20,738 bases of DNA, from the IMG/VR virus record IMGVR_UViG_3300009151_000500, positions 1 through 20,738 of that record; one strand, 5' to 3'. The notes beneath the pieces are model-generated. The model was not told the origin of the DNA and made no database searches. It saw nothing but the letters and a program-made list of their open reading frames with translations. The position numbers were made by a program, and so were the translations under genes. This DNA comes from a virus. Positions 1 through 7,007 of this stretch are shown here, piece by piece. The stretch's first letter is position 1. Each line of letters starts with the position of its first letter.

Positions 1-1
1 C

Positions 2-421
2 TATTGGCCCGGTTCTGATGCAAACGGCGATGTGACCGCTTATGTGATCACCGACCCGAACGCTCAGTTCATTGTTCAGACCGCAAACTCTAACACCACT
101 GCTACTGCGGTTGGTGTGTCTGCGATCGGTCAGAACATTAGCTTCAACTACAATGACAGCGCAGGAACTGGTGAAACCAACGGTAACACCGCTAACGGCC
201 TGTCAACCTTCTTCGCAGACCAGTACTCGCTGATTGCTAACTCCTCGGCTGGTGCAGCTTCGAATAACTTCCTCCCATTCCGTATCATCAGCCTTGCTAA
301 CTACACTCCGGGCGCAACAAGCCCTCTGGCTGGTATCAACGGCAATGACAGCACAACCGCATACAACAAGATCGTGGTCGGGTTTAACAACTCGATGCAA
401 CGTGGTCTTGCTGGTATTTAA
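2..421 (+). CDS. Virion structural protein next to the capsid gene, C-terminal part
   Basis: The reading frame is open from the left edge, so the start lies outside the window; 139 residues remain. A GTG at 32 is only an internal Val codon, because in-frame coding with a YWPG motif continues upstream of it. The visible part is rich in Asn, Ser, Thr and Ala, with no membrane segment and no catalytic motif. The pattern VTAYVITDPNAQF near the visible start and LPFRII in the second half resembles small proteins that I recall directly upstream of major capsid genes in podovirus-like phages. A capsid decoration or minor head protein is the natural inference from that position. It ends 13 bases before the capsid gene start and is probably co-transcribed with it. 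Reading frame certain, role moderate. Confidence 0.8.
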   Translation, partial: YWPGSDANGDVTAYVITDPNAQFIVQTANSNTTATAVGVSAIGQNISFNYNDSAGTGETNGNTANGLSTFFADQYSLIANSSAGAASNNFLPFRIISLANYTPGATSPLAGINGNDSTTAYNKIVVGFNNSMQRGLAGI

Positions 422-434
422 GGAGTAAACACCA

Positions 435-1349
435 ATGGCTGTTAATCTTTCAGCAATCAAGGATCTGCTCCTTCCCGGTCTTCGCGGCGTAGAGGGCAAG
501 TACGAGATGATCCCATCTCAGTACGACAAGATCTTTACGAAGCATGACTCAAAAATGGCTCTCGAACGTACCGCTGAAATGCGCTACCTCGGGTATGCCC
601 AGCTCAAGAACGAAGGTGGCCAGACCGCTTTTGATAACGGAGCAGGTGAGCGGTATGTCTACAATCAGGAGCACGTTGAAATTGCTCTTGGCTACGCGAT
701 TACCCGTAAGGCGATCGACGACAACCTCTACAAAACCCAGTTTGCACCTTCCAACCTCGGCCTGATTGAATCTTTCCAGCAGACCAAGGAAATCTACGGC
801 GCAAACGTCCTGAACACTGCAACGACTTACCAGAACCAAGTTGGCGGTGACGGTGTAGCACTCTGCTCCACTGCCCATCCGATCGACGGCGGTACTGTTG
901 CAAACCGTCCTACCACTGACGTTGACTTGAACGAATCAACCCTGCTTAACGGCATGATCGGCATTCGTACCCAGTTCCGCGATCAGGCAGGTCTGAAAGT
1001 GTTTGCTCGTGGTCGTAAGCTGGTTGTTCCTGCTCAGCTGGAACCAGTTGCAATTCGTCTGACAAAGACCGAACTGCGCCCGGGTACAGCAGATAATGAC
1101 GTCAATGCTATCCTCACGACCGCTGGTGGCTTGTCAGAAGGCTACATGACCAACGACTTCTTGACCTCTCAGTATGCTTGGTTCTTGCTGACCAACATCG
1201 ACGGTCTGTCGTACATGGAGCGCATTCCCTTCGAAACAGACATGCAAGTCGATTTTGTGACCGATAACTTGCTGGTTAAAGGGTATGAGCGTTACAGCTT
1301 CTCTTACTACAACTGGCGTTCGATCTACGGTTCATTCCCAACCTTCTAA
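435..1349 (+). CDS. Major capsid protein (HK97-fold, Mu gpT-like family)
   Basis: A 304-residue protein expected to form the icosahedral head shell. TAAGGAG at 419-425 includes the previous stop and provides a strong ribosome site 8 bases before ATG 435. Visible marks are an N-terminal acidic/basic helix region, the stretch NQEHVEIALGYAITRKAIDD around residues 80-100, a segment with ALCSTAHPIDGG near residues 145-157 followed by a Leu-rich helix (ESTLLNGM), and a C-terminus rich in Tyr and Phe. This order (helical N-arm, CSTAHP-like segment, then 'L..LV.P..LE..A') matches what I recall of Mu gpT-like major capsid proteins with the HK97 fold. No protease or scaffold gene is visible in the window; these would have to be upstream. 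Codon use looks GC-richer than in the fibre genes. The assignment rests on pattern and position, not on a search. Confidence 0.85.
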   Translation: MAVNLSAIKDLLLPGLRGVEGKYEMIPSQYDKIFTKHDSKMALERTAEMRYLGYAQLKNEGGQTAFDNGAGERYVYNQEHVEIALGYAITRKAIDDNLYKTQFAPSNLGLIESFQQTKEIYGANVLNTATTYQNQVGGDGVALCSTAHPIDGGTVANRPTTDVDLNESTLLNGMIGIRTQFRDQAGLKVFARGRKLVVPAQLEPVAIRLTKTELRPGTADNDVNAILTTAGGLSEGYMTNDFLTSQYAWFLLTNIDGLSYMERIPFETDMQVDFVTDNLLVKGYERYSFSYYNWRSIYGSFPTF

Positions 1350-1353
1350 GATT

Positions 1354-1357
1354 GGAG
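1354..1357 (+). promoter_or_regulatory. Ribosome binding site that decides the start at 1364
   Basis: GGAG sits 6 bases before ATG 1364. An in-frame TTG at 1352 would overlap this site and has no site of its own, so ATG 1364 is preferred. Confidence 0.7.
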
Positions 1358-1363
1358 ACAGCA

Positions 1364-2629
1364 ATGTCTATTACAGCTATCTCTGGTCCTCAAGTCGTAT
1401 TTGGGCAGAGCCCTTACACTCCTCTGGAATATAACCCAGAGCTCGGCCCATCGGCCTTCTATGCTGGCGCGGGGATTTTAGACCCCCGTGTCCCTTACAC
1501 CTACATTGCCGGGCAGAACTTCGGTGCATTTACGGGCGTTTGGTCAGGTTTTGATAACATCACGACCCTGAACATTGTCCCTTACACCAATGCTTCGGCT
1601 GCGGTTGTTGCTTCAGCTAACCCAACGTCAGCTACTTTGACGCTTGTGTCTTCTGCTTCAACGACAACTGGTGTTTCTATTGTCTCCCAGATCGCTCGTG
1701 CTGATACTGGTGCAATTGACACCAATAGTGGCGCAGGTTTTGTGGCACTTGACTCCTATGCTTCGGTGTCAGGCTACATTTCCAATGGTACTTCTGGTAC
1801 TGCTGGCAACGTCTTGATCGTAACCACGGCTGGTAACGGCCCTCTGGCGATTGGCATGGTGATCAGCGGAACTGGTATTGCGACTGGCACAACCATCACT
1901 GGTTTTGGCCCAACCGTAAATGCCTCTAACGGTAACTCTGGTGTTGGTTTCACTGGTTCTTACACTGTTAGCGGTCAGCCTGTTGCTGCTGGTACAAGCG
2001 GTTCGCCAATTACTATCACTGCGTCCTTAAACAACGCTTTGAGTGCTCCACTTTCCAACGGTATTCCGCAGGGTCAGGCTGGCACGATCAACTTGTGGAA
2101 CCCACAGGCTTTGCTCGGTCGTTGTTTGACCTACACTGCGGCTGCTTCTGCCACCTACACTACCATCACATCCACGGGTTACGACATCTATGGATGGCCA
2201 ATGACTGAAACTGCCACCCTCACGGCTGGTAGCACCGTCACTGGTAAAAAAGCGTTCAAGTATATCAAATCCATCACCCTTTCGGGCGGTACGGCTGATA
2301 CAACCCACGCTTACTCTGTTGGTACAAGTGCTCTTGTGGGCCTACCTATTCGCGCTGATTCGTCAGGCGAACTAACGGCTGCTGCTGCGGCTTCGTTGTC
2401 AGTATTGAACCCTGTGACTAATTTCACTGGTTTTGTTGCTGCCGATAATACCTATCCGACTGCCACGACTGGTGACGTTCGCGGTACAATTAACCTTGCC
2501 AATTCGTCAGGTGTTAATTTGACCCCATCTACGGGAACCAATCGCTATGTGGTTCGTCAATCGCCCCAGCCTTACAACATCAGCTCTGCTGCTGGTCTGT
2601 ATGGCAACACTCAATATGCCAACTTCTAA
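1364..2629 (+). CDS. Beta-rich virion structural protein, 421 aa
   Basis: Starting at ATG 1364 (GGAG 6 bases upstream) gives 421 residues. The N-terminal ~60 residues look specific to this protein (MSITAISGPQVVFG, then a Pro/Tyr-rich stretch with DPRVPY). The rest is Thr/Ser/Gly/Ala-rich with alternating hydrophobic residues, typical of beta structure, with no Cys, no membrane segment and no enzyme motif. Two modules stand out. A 'VISGTG...GTTITG...YTVSGQ' module (1796-2024) recurs in two other virion proteins here. A 'TSTGYD....MTET...FKYIKSITLSGG' segment (about 2116-2349) matches the pattern in the 230-aa protein at 3589. Directly behind the capsid gene and before a terminator, it is probably an abundant head or head-surface protein. 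I do not recognise a named family. Confidence 0.8.
   Translation: MSITAISGPQVVFGQSPYTPLEYNPELGPSAFYAGAGILDPRVPYTYIAGQNFGAFTGVWSGFDNITTLNIVPYTNASAAVVASANPTSATLTLVSSASTTTGVSIVSQIARADTGAIDTNSGAGFVALDSYASVSGYISNGTSGTAGNVLIVTTAGNGPLAIGMVISGTGIATGTTITGFGPTVNASNGNSGVGFTGSYTVSGQPVAAGTSGSPITITASLNNALSAPLSNGIPQGQAGTINLWNPQALLGRCLTYTAAASATYTTITSTGYDIYGWPMTETATLTAGSTVTGKKAFKYIKSITLSGGTADTTHAYSVGTSALVGLPIRADSSGELTAAAAASLSVLNPVTNFTGFVAADNTYPTATTGDVRGTINLANSSGVNLTPSTGTNRYVVRQSPQPYNISSAAGLYGNTQYANF
1796..2024 (+). repeat. Beta module family I, copy 1 (in the 421-aa protein)
   Basis: The encoded pattern is 'NVLIVT...G.L.IG..ISG.GI..GT.ITG' and then a Gly/Asn-rich stretch ending in YTVSGQPV. It aligns with copies at 5287-5475 and 17219-17427. 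The similarity is at protein level; the DNA has diverged. Confidence 0.65.
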
Positions 2630-2640
2630 GGAGTAGACCG

Positions 2641-3108
2641 ATGAAAGGTCATAAGGCACACCACGGGCACGGCCACCACGAGCACCATGCCCATCATGCT
2701 CACCACGCTCACCATGCTCATCATGCTCACCACGCCCATAAACATCACGGCGCAGAACATGCAGAACATGAATACGAGGAAGGCATGAAAAAGCATCACC
2801 GCAAGGCCCGTAAACACGGCGGCGCAATGGACCTTCCACATGAAGGTAAATTTGCATCGGATAAGGCACCTAAAGAAGTTTACGCAGGTGCTGGTTCTCA
2901 CGTTGTAAAGGAAGCAGAAGCCAAGAAGCGTGGCGGTCGTGCTAAAAAGCACCTCGGTCATGTCCACGGCGAACATGCTCACATGCGTCACGATCGTCCT
3001 GCCCGTAAGAGCGGTGGTCGTACAGGTTCCAACTTCAGCCCTTTGTCATCCGCACACAAAGGCACGGAACCTAAAAAGCACAAGTCCTATGAGCCTGAAG
3101 TCCACTAA
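2641..3108 (+). CDS. Histidine-rich basic protein with HHA tandem repeats, 155 aa
   Basis: ATG 2641 follows TAAGGAG in the end of the previous gene, a strong ribosome site. Residues 1-60 contain 26 His by hand count, including six consecutive His-His-Ala triplets (residues 15-32). The remainder is Lys/Arg/Gly/His-rich, with KKRGGRAKKH and RKSGGRTGSNFSPLSSAHKG. There is no signal peptide, membrane segment or cysteine. The C-terminal 'SGGR.G....PLSSAHKGT' pattern resembles small basic phage proteins that I recall in similar gene orders; the His-rich head is the unusual part. Possible roles, all inferred: binding divalent metal ions on or in the virion, pH-dependent interactions, or binding packaged DNA or capsid acidic surfaces. 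It is the last gene before the terminator, hence probably expressed at high late levels together with the capsid protein. Confidence 0.85.
   Translation: MKGHKAHHGHGHHEHHAHHAHHAHHAHHAHHAHKHHGAEHAEHEYEEGMKKHHRKARKHGGAMDLPHEGKFASDKAPKEVYAGAGSHVVKEAEAKKRGGRAKKHLGHVHGEHAHMRHDRPARKSGGRTGSNFSPLSSAHKGTEPKKHKSYEPEVH
2683..2736 (+). repeat. Six tandem 9-base units encoding His-His-Ala
   Basis: Each unit reads CAY CAY GCY. Units differ at third positions (CAC/CAT, GCT/GCC), and an 18-base pair of units starting CATCATGCTCACCACGC occurs twice. The peptide is perfectly periodic while the codons vary. Confidence 0.85.
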
Positions 3109-3134
3109 TAGGATTTCACTGGACTAGTTAAACG

Positions 3135-3166
3135 CGGGGGGTCTGCAACGACTCCCCGTTTTTTTT
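3135..3166 (+). terminator. Rho-independent terminator after the capsid block
   Basis: A 9-bp stem pairs CGGGGGGTC (3135-3143) with GACTCCCCG (3150-3158) with one G-T pair. The loop is TGCAAC, and eight T residues (3159-3166) follow directly. It sits in the only sizeable intergenic gap of the window (3109-3177), between the His-rich gene and the 82-aa gene. I see no convincing sigma-70 promoter in that gap. Either the terminator is leaky and lowers downstream expression, or a promoter of another type lies nearby. Confidence 0.88.
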
Positions 3167-3177
3167 AGAGGTGTATC

Positions 3178-3426
3178 ATGGCTAAATCCCCGGCTTGGCA
3201 AAGATCCGAAGGTAAGTCGCCTTCTGGCGGTTTAAATGCAAAAGGAAGGGCTTCTGCTAAGGCTGAAGGGCACAACCTAAAGGCACCTAGCAAAGACCAT
3301 GAAAACTCGCGCCACAAGTCTTTTTGTGAACGTATGACGGGGATGAAGCGCAAGCTGACTGGCGCAGCTGCTGCCGCTGATCCCAATAGCCGTATCAATA
3401 AATCACTTCGCAAGTGGGATTGCTAA
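3178..3426 (+). CDS. Small basic phage protein, DUF6321-like, 82 aa
   Basis: ATG 3178 is preceded by AGAGGTG at 3167-3173. The whole protein is basic and polar: WQRSEGKSPSGGLNAKGRAS near the N-terminus, a central HENSRHKSFCERMTGMKRK, and the C-terminus DPNSRINKSLRKWDC. The combination of 'SEGKSPSGGLNAKGRAS', 'SFC.RM.GMK' and 'D..SRINKSLRKW.C' is what I remember for the DUF6321-type phage family, function unknown. Two Cys are present (Cys50 and the last residue). The family is short and this copy looks full length. It lies just after the terminator and overlaps the next gene by one base (TAATG), suggesting translational coupling. Family recognition is from memory; no function is assigned. Confidence 0.85.
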   Translation: MAKSPAWQRSEGKSPSGGLNAKGRASAKAEGHNLKAPSKDHENSRHKSFCERMTGMKRKLTGAAAAADPNSRINKSLRKWDC

Positions 3427-3587
3427 TGACTGACAAGCCATTTTGGGATACAAAAGCACCTAAAGATCATGTGACCAAGCACTTGTCACGCAAGAAGGTA
3501 CAGCTGGCCAAAGCCCACGCACGTGCAGCGGGTCGCCCTTACCCCAATCTTGTTGATAATGCTGCTGTAGCGAAGAAGGGTAAATAA
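3426..3587 (+). CDS. Small basic phage protein, 53 aa
   Basis: ATG 3426 shares its A with the TAA of the previous gene, and the frame runs 53 codons to TAA 3585-3587, one base before the next ATG. The protein begins MTDKPFWDTKAPKD and contains KAHARAAGRPYPNLVDN before a Lys-rich tail ending KKGK. The segment 'A.ARAAGRPYPNLVDN' is a pattern I recognise from small proteins in aquatic phage genomes, usually beside the DUF6321-type gene, with unknown function. The tight overlap on one side and one-base gap on the other strongly support it as a real gene despite its length. No membrane segment or catalytic motif is visible. Confidence 0.82.
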   Translation: MTDKPFWDTKAPKDHVTKHLSRKKVQLAKAHARAAGRPYPNLVDNAAVAKKGK

Positions 3588-3588
3588 G

Positions 3589-4281
3589 ATGCGTCCTGTA
3601 ACAGTTACTGTTGGACCTTTAGCAACAGCAAGCTTGACGGCAATTTGCCTTTCTCAGACCCCGGCAGCCGGAAACCTGACGCTAAATGGTGCTTTGGCCG
3701 TTACCACTACAACTGGTCTTTCAGTGACTGGCACGGCTATTACATCAACCGTAGCTGTTATGGATACGCCTCGTCGTGTTGTAATCACTACTACTGCTAA
3801 CGAAAGTGCCAAAACATTTACAATCACTGGCACCGACTATAACAGCAATGCTGTATTTGAAGTGATCACCGGGCCTAATATCGGCACCGCTATTAGCAAC
3901 ATTGATTTTAAAACGGTGACAAGCATTGCAATCAGCGCAACTGCTGCTGGTGCCCTTACCGTTGGCACGAACAATACGGCATCATCCGGCTGGGTACGCT
4001 TTGATGAGTATGCGCCGTCTATGACCGCAATTCAGTGCACTACATCAGGCACAGTGACTTATACTGTTCAGCAGACCCTGCAAGATCCGAACAGCCCAAC
4101 CAACCCGGTTAACCCATATCAGGTTGCGTGGCTCAATTCTTCAGATGCTCAGGCCGTTTCTGCTACTGGCAACATCCAAACCAGCTATCAGTATTCACCA
4201 ACTTATGCCAAGGTAACAATCACAGGCGGTACTGGATCTGTTACGGCCATATTTACACAATTTGGCGTTGCGCCATACTAA
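3589..4281 (+). CDS. Beta-rich virion structural protein, 230 aa
   Basis: ATG 3589 is one base after the preceding stop; the AAGAAGGG at about 3572-3580 is a plausible ribosome site inside the previous gene. The protein is Thr/Ala/Val/Gly-rich and almost certainly all-beta. The central part (residues ~58-133) reads MDTPRRVVITTTAN, then TFTITGTDYN, FEVITGPN and FKTVTSIAIS, then a VGT motif. I recall this arrangement in a family of small phage virion proteins, and its beta pattern recurs in the 421-aa and 258-aa proteins of this window. The C-terminal third has an NPVNPYQ motif and a closing beta segment. No membrane segments or enzyme residues are visible. Most likely a head-surface, decoration or connector-associated protein; the exact position in the particle is not deducible. 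Confidence 0.78.
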   Translation: MRPVTVTVGPLATASLTAICLSQTPAAGNLTLNGALAVTTTTGLSVTGTAITSTVAVMDTPRRVVITTTANESAKTFTITGTDYNSNAVFEVITGPNIGTAISNIDFKTVTSIAISATAAGALTVGTNNTASSGWVRFDEYAPSMTAIQCTTSGTVTYTVQQTLQDPNSPTNPVNPYQVAWLNSSDAQAVSATGNIQTSYQYSPTYAKVTITGGTGSVTAIFTQFGVAPY

Positions 4282-4293
4282 TAGGGGTTTTCT

Positions 4294-6300
4294 ATGTCTG
4301 GATTGAGCCTGAGTTCAAGCACAGCCGATCAAGCAATGCTGATGGAGTATCCGCAGCGTTTGCGTGACAACCTTGGCAAGCAAAAAGTATCTGAAAGCCA
4401 GAACCTGTTTGAAGCTGACTTTGAATATTCCCAGCAGCCAATGCGTTGGGAAGCTTATGTTTCTGGCGGTGCTACAATTCAGCAGGTGTCGTCGCAGGGC
4501 GGCATTCAGATGAGTGTCACATCTGCTTCTGGGGACACTGCCATCCGCCAGACACGACCTTACATTCGTTATCAGCCCGGCAAAACCATCTACATGTCAA
4601 CTGGTCTTGTGTTTGGTGCAGCGGTCACTAACCAGCGTCAGCGTGTTGGTTTCTTCGATGATGCCAATGGTGTGTTTTTTGAACAGGGTGATCCTACAGC
4701 GGCTAACCCTAATGGGATGGCTGTAGTTTACCGCTCGGATGTTGCTGGAACTATTACCAATACAACCATCACATATCCTAATTGGATTGATCCTTATAAC
4801 ATCAAGAGCACATTGAATTTCAATCTGATCCAAATGTATTATGTCGAATACGCTTGGTATGGCGCAGGCTTGCTCCGTTGGGGCGTGGTTATCAATGGTG
4901 AGCCCTTTATTCTTCACCAGATTGGTATTGCTAACTTGCCAAGTCAGACCAACCCTTGGTCGCGCACGGGTAACTTGCCTGTTCGTTATGAGCTCAGAAA
5001 CGTAGGGACATCAACCGCAAGTTCTATGTTTCACTATGGTGTTTCGGTGCTTGCTGAAGGTAAAATTGATACACAGCGCGGCTTTACCTATGGTTATGGC
5101 ATGGCTGCTGGTACTCCGGCTCGTCAGCCCGGCGCGTCTGCAACTCGTTACCCAATTTTGTCCTTCCGTTATCGCGCAATGGGCACGTTGGAATACGGCG
5201 TTGACACCAACTATTCGGGTGCAAACGGCACTTTGCCTGCGGGTGGTGCTGCAATTACGAGTGTTGCCAATTTGGCCGCTCAGGTTGGCACATCAAGCAT
5301 TTCTGGCAATACACTGACCATCGGAACCGTGACATCGGGAACAGTTGCCATTGGTCAACTTGTAACTGGTGCCAACGTAGCTGCTGGTACTGTTATTACG
5401 GGCGGTAGTGGCTCTTCATGGACTGTTAGCGTCAGCCAAACTGCCGCATCTTCTACGATGTATATGACCGGGGGCACCGTTATCACGGCATCCTCCGCCA
5501 CATGGACTGCCAACCAGTGGGTTGGAAAGTACGTTTGGTCTCGCGGTTCAAGTGCTTCAATCACTGGCATTGTTGTTAGTGGTGCATCTGCCCCCTACAC
5601 CGCAACAGCGACAACAGCAAATCCGCACTTCCTGACAACAGGCAGGTACATAACCGTTTCGGGTGGTACAACCAATACATCCGTAAACGGTACGTTCCAG
5701 ATCACAGTTACCGGGCCTACAACTTTCACGTATTCGGTTACAACCTCTGGCAACCCCGGGGGCACAATCCTTTATACCCAAGGCACTGGTGCCATTGGCC
5801 GTGTTTTGTCAAATACAACGACAGCTTTAACGGTTGTTGATAACGTGATCGGCAGTGCCTCATTCCCATACCCCATGACAGTTTCGCCAGCCGCAAGCGG
5901 TAACTACATCATTGGGGAAATTGACCGTGGTCAAGTATTGCCTCAAACGCTTAACATCTTCTCTTCTGCAAACTGCACACTTGAGCTGATCGCATCAACA
6001 TACTATTCGCCAGTGGCTCTGACGGGTGCCACGTTTAACACCATGTATTCACTTGGTTCGTTAAACAGCTTTGTTGAACGCGATGTCTCGGCAACAGCAG
6101 TGTCTGGCGGCGAAGTAGTGTACAATACCCCGCTCCCTGCTGGCGGCTTGCAAAACTTTGACCTAAGCACGTTTTTCCCGCTCTACACTACAATTCAGGG
6201 TAATACCCCTGACATCTTGACCGTTGCGGTTACAACGCCGTCGGGCTTTGGCACAAACACAGTCGGTGCGTCTGTCATTTCTCAGGAAGCGATGTCCTAA
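4294..6300 (+). CDS. Large beta-rich virion protein with two inserted modules, 668 aa
   Basis: ATG 4294 follows a weak AGGGG site (4284-4288). Residues 1-320 form one recognisable region (MEYPQRLRDNLGKQKVSESQ, later FEADFEYSQQPMRWEAYVSG and GFTYGYGMAAG) that I recall from a family of phage structural proteins. The C-terminal part starting QVLPQTLNIFSS looks like the continuation of the same protein (VERDVSATAVSGGE). Between them, roughly residues 325-545, lies Gly/Ser/Thr-rich sequence containing a family I module (5287-5475) and a family II module (5569-5781). The core therefore seems enlarged by insertion of surface modules. No catalytic motif, coiled coil or membrane segment is visible. 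It sits between head-type proteins and the first adaptor, so a head-tail junction or tail-associated role is plausible but unproven. Confidence 0.78.
   Translation: MSGLSLSSSTADQAMLMEYPQRLRDNLGKQKVSESQNLFEADFEYSQQPMRWEAYVSGGATIQQVSSQGGIQMSVTSASGDTAIRQTRPYIRYQPGKTIYMSTGLVFGAAVTNQRQRVGFFDDANGVFFEQGDPTAANPNGMAVVYRSDVAGTITNTTITYPNWIDPYNIKSTLNFNLIQMYYVEYAWYGAGLLRWGVVINGEPFILHQIGIANLPSQTNPWSRTGNLPVRYELRNVGTSTASSMFHYGVSVLAEGKIDTQRGFTYGYGMAAGTPARQPGASATRYPILSFRYRAMGTLEYGVDTNYSGANGTLPAGGAAITSVANLAAQVGTSSISGNTLTIGTVTSGTVAIGQLVTGANVAAGTVITGGSGSSWTVSVSQTAASSTMYMTGGTVITASSATWTANQWVGKYVWSRGSSASITGIVVSGASAPYTATATTANPHFLTTGRYITVSGGTTNTSVNGTFQITVTGPTTFTYSVTTSGNPGGTILYTQGTGAIGRVLSNTTTALTVVDNVIGSASFPYPMTVSPAASGNYIIGEIDRGQVLPQTLNIFSSANCTLELIASTYYSPVALTGATFNTMYSLGSLNSFVERDVSATAVSGGEVVYNTPLPAGGLQNFDLSTFFPLYTTIQGNTPDILTVAVTTPSGFGTNTVGASVISQEAMS
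5287..5475 (+). repeat. Beta module family I, copy 2 (in the 668-aa protein)
   Basis: The encoded pattern is GNTLTIGTVTSGTVAIGQ, then 'VTGANV.AGTVITG' and WTVSVSQTAASSTMYM. It is closest to the copy at 17219-17427, which shares 'SI.G..LTI..VTSG', 'G..V..GT.IT' and 'TVSVSQT.AST'. Confidence 0.75.
5569..5781 (+). repeat. Beta module family II, copy in the 668-aa protein
   Basis: The encoded pattern is 'YTATATTANPHFLTTGRYI', then VSGGTTNTSVNGTFQITV and TFTYSVTTSG. The signature 'HxL..G..I.V.G....NGTF.V......FTY' also fits the 245-aa and nozzle proteins. Confidence 0.6.
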
Positions 6301-6312
6301 TGGGAGGCGTTT

Positions 6313-6999
6313 ATGACTTCAAGCGGGACAACAACCTATAATCCATCACTTGGTGAGGTTATTCTTTACGCTTTCAACATCTGCGATGTGCGCCCTACGT
6401 CTATCACGCAAGAGCATATGCAAAGCGCAAGGACTGCTGCCAATCTTTTGTTAGCCGGTTGGGCAAACCTCGGTGTAAACCTTTGGGAAGTGCAGCTGGT
6501 TACACAGACATTGACGGCTGGCACGGGTACTTACAGCGTAGACCCAAGCACAATTATGATCCTTGATGCTTATGTTGAAGACAGCAGCACCGGGCAGCCG
6601 ATTGACCGTTTGATTTTCCCGGTGAGCCGCAGCGAATACGCATCCTATGCCAACAAAACTCAAGAGGGTGCCGCTACCGTCTATTGGTTTGACCGCCTGA
6701 TTAACCCAACCATCACATTGTGGCCTGTTCCTAACGACAGCACGGTGACTTTGAAATATTATGTTGTAAAGCAGATACAGGATGCAAACTTTACAAATGG
6801 CCAAACGCTTGATCTTCCGTATCGTTGGCTTGATGCTTTTGCTAACGGCATGGCTTATCGCCTTGCACGTATCTGGAACAAGCCCATAAGTGCTCAATTG
6901 AAAATTGAGGCCGACGAATCATATAAAATTGCGGCTGATCAGGACACAGAATACGTCTCCTATTACATCTCTCCGATGATCTCCGGCTACTACAGGTAG
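6313..6999 (+). CDS. Head-tail adaptor, P22 gp4 / T7 gp11-like (adaptor 1), 228 aa
   Basis: ATG 6313 is preceded by TGGGAGG at 6301-6307. The N-terminal helix region (LGEVILYAFNICDVRPTSIT, then a long helix with ARTAANLLLAGWANLG) is followed by a central beta part (TQTLTAGTGTYSVDPS, LDAYV, ITLWPVPNDSTVTLKYYVV). The C-terminal helices read YRWLDAFANGMAYRLARIW and LKIEADESYKIA. This helix-beta-helix order with 'LWP.P....V.L.Y' is what I recall for adaptor or tail accessory proteins that ring the portal in short-tailed phages. The length is near T7 gp11 (196 aa) and larger than P22 gp4 (166 aa). A second protein of the same architecture is at 12789. Family placement is from pattern memory. Confidence 0.75.
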   Translation: MTSSGTTTYNPSLGEVILYAFNICDVRPTSITQEHMQSARTAANLLLAGWANLGVNLWEVQLVTQTLTAGTGTYSVDPSTIMILDAYVEDSSTGQPIDRLIFPVSRSEYASYANKTQEGAATVYWFDRLINPTITLWPVPNDSTVTLKYYVVKQIQDANFTNGQTLDLPYRWLDAFANGMAYRLARIWNKPISAQLKIEADESYKIAADQDTEYVSYYISPMISGYYR

Positions 7000-7007
7000 G
7001 TTATGGC

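Noticed and set aside
2626-2991. A minus-strand frame that looks like a hydrophobic membrane protein opposite the His-rich gene
   Set aside because: The reverse complement of CAC/CAT is GTG/ATG, so a His-rich gene necessarily reads as Val/Met-rich on the other strand. No ribosome site or conserved pattern supports it.
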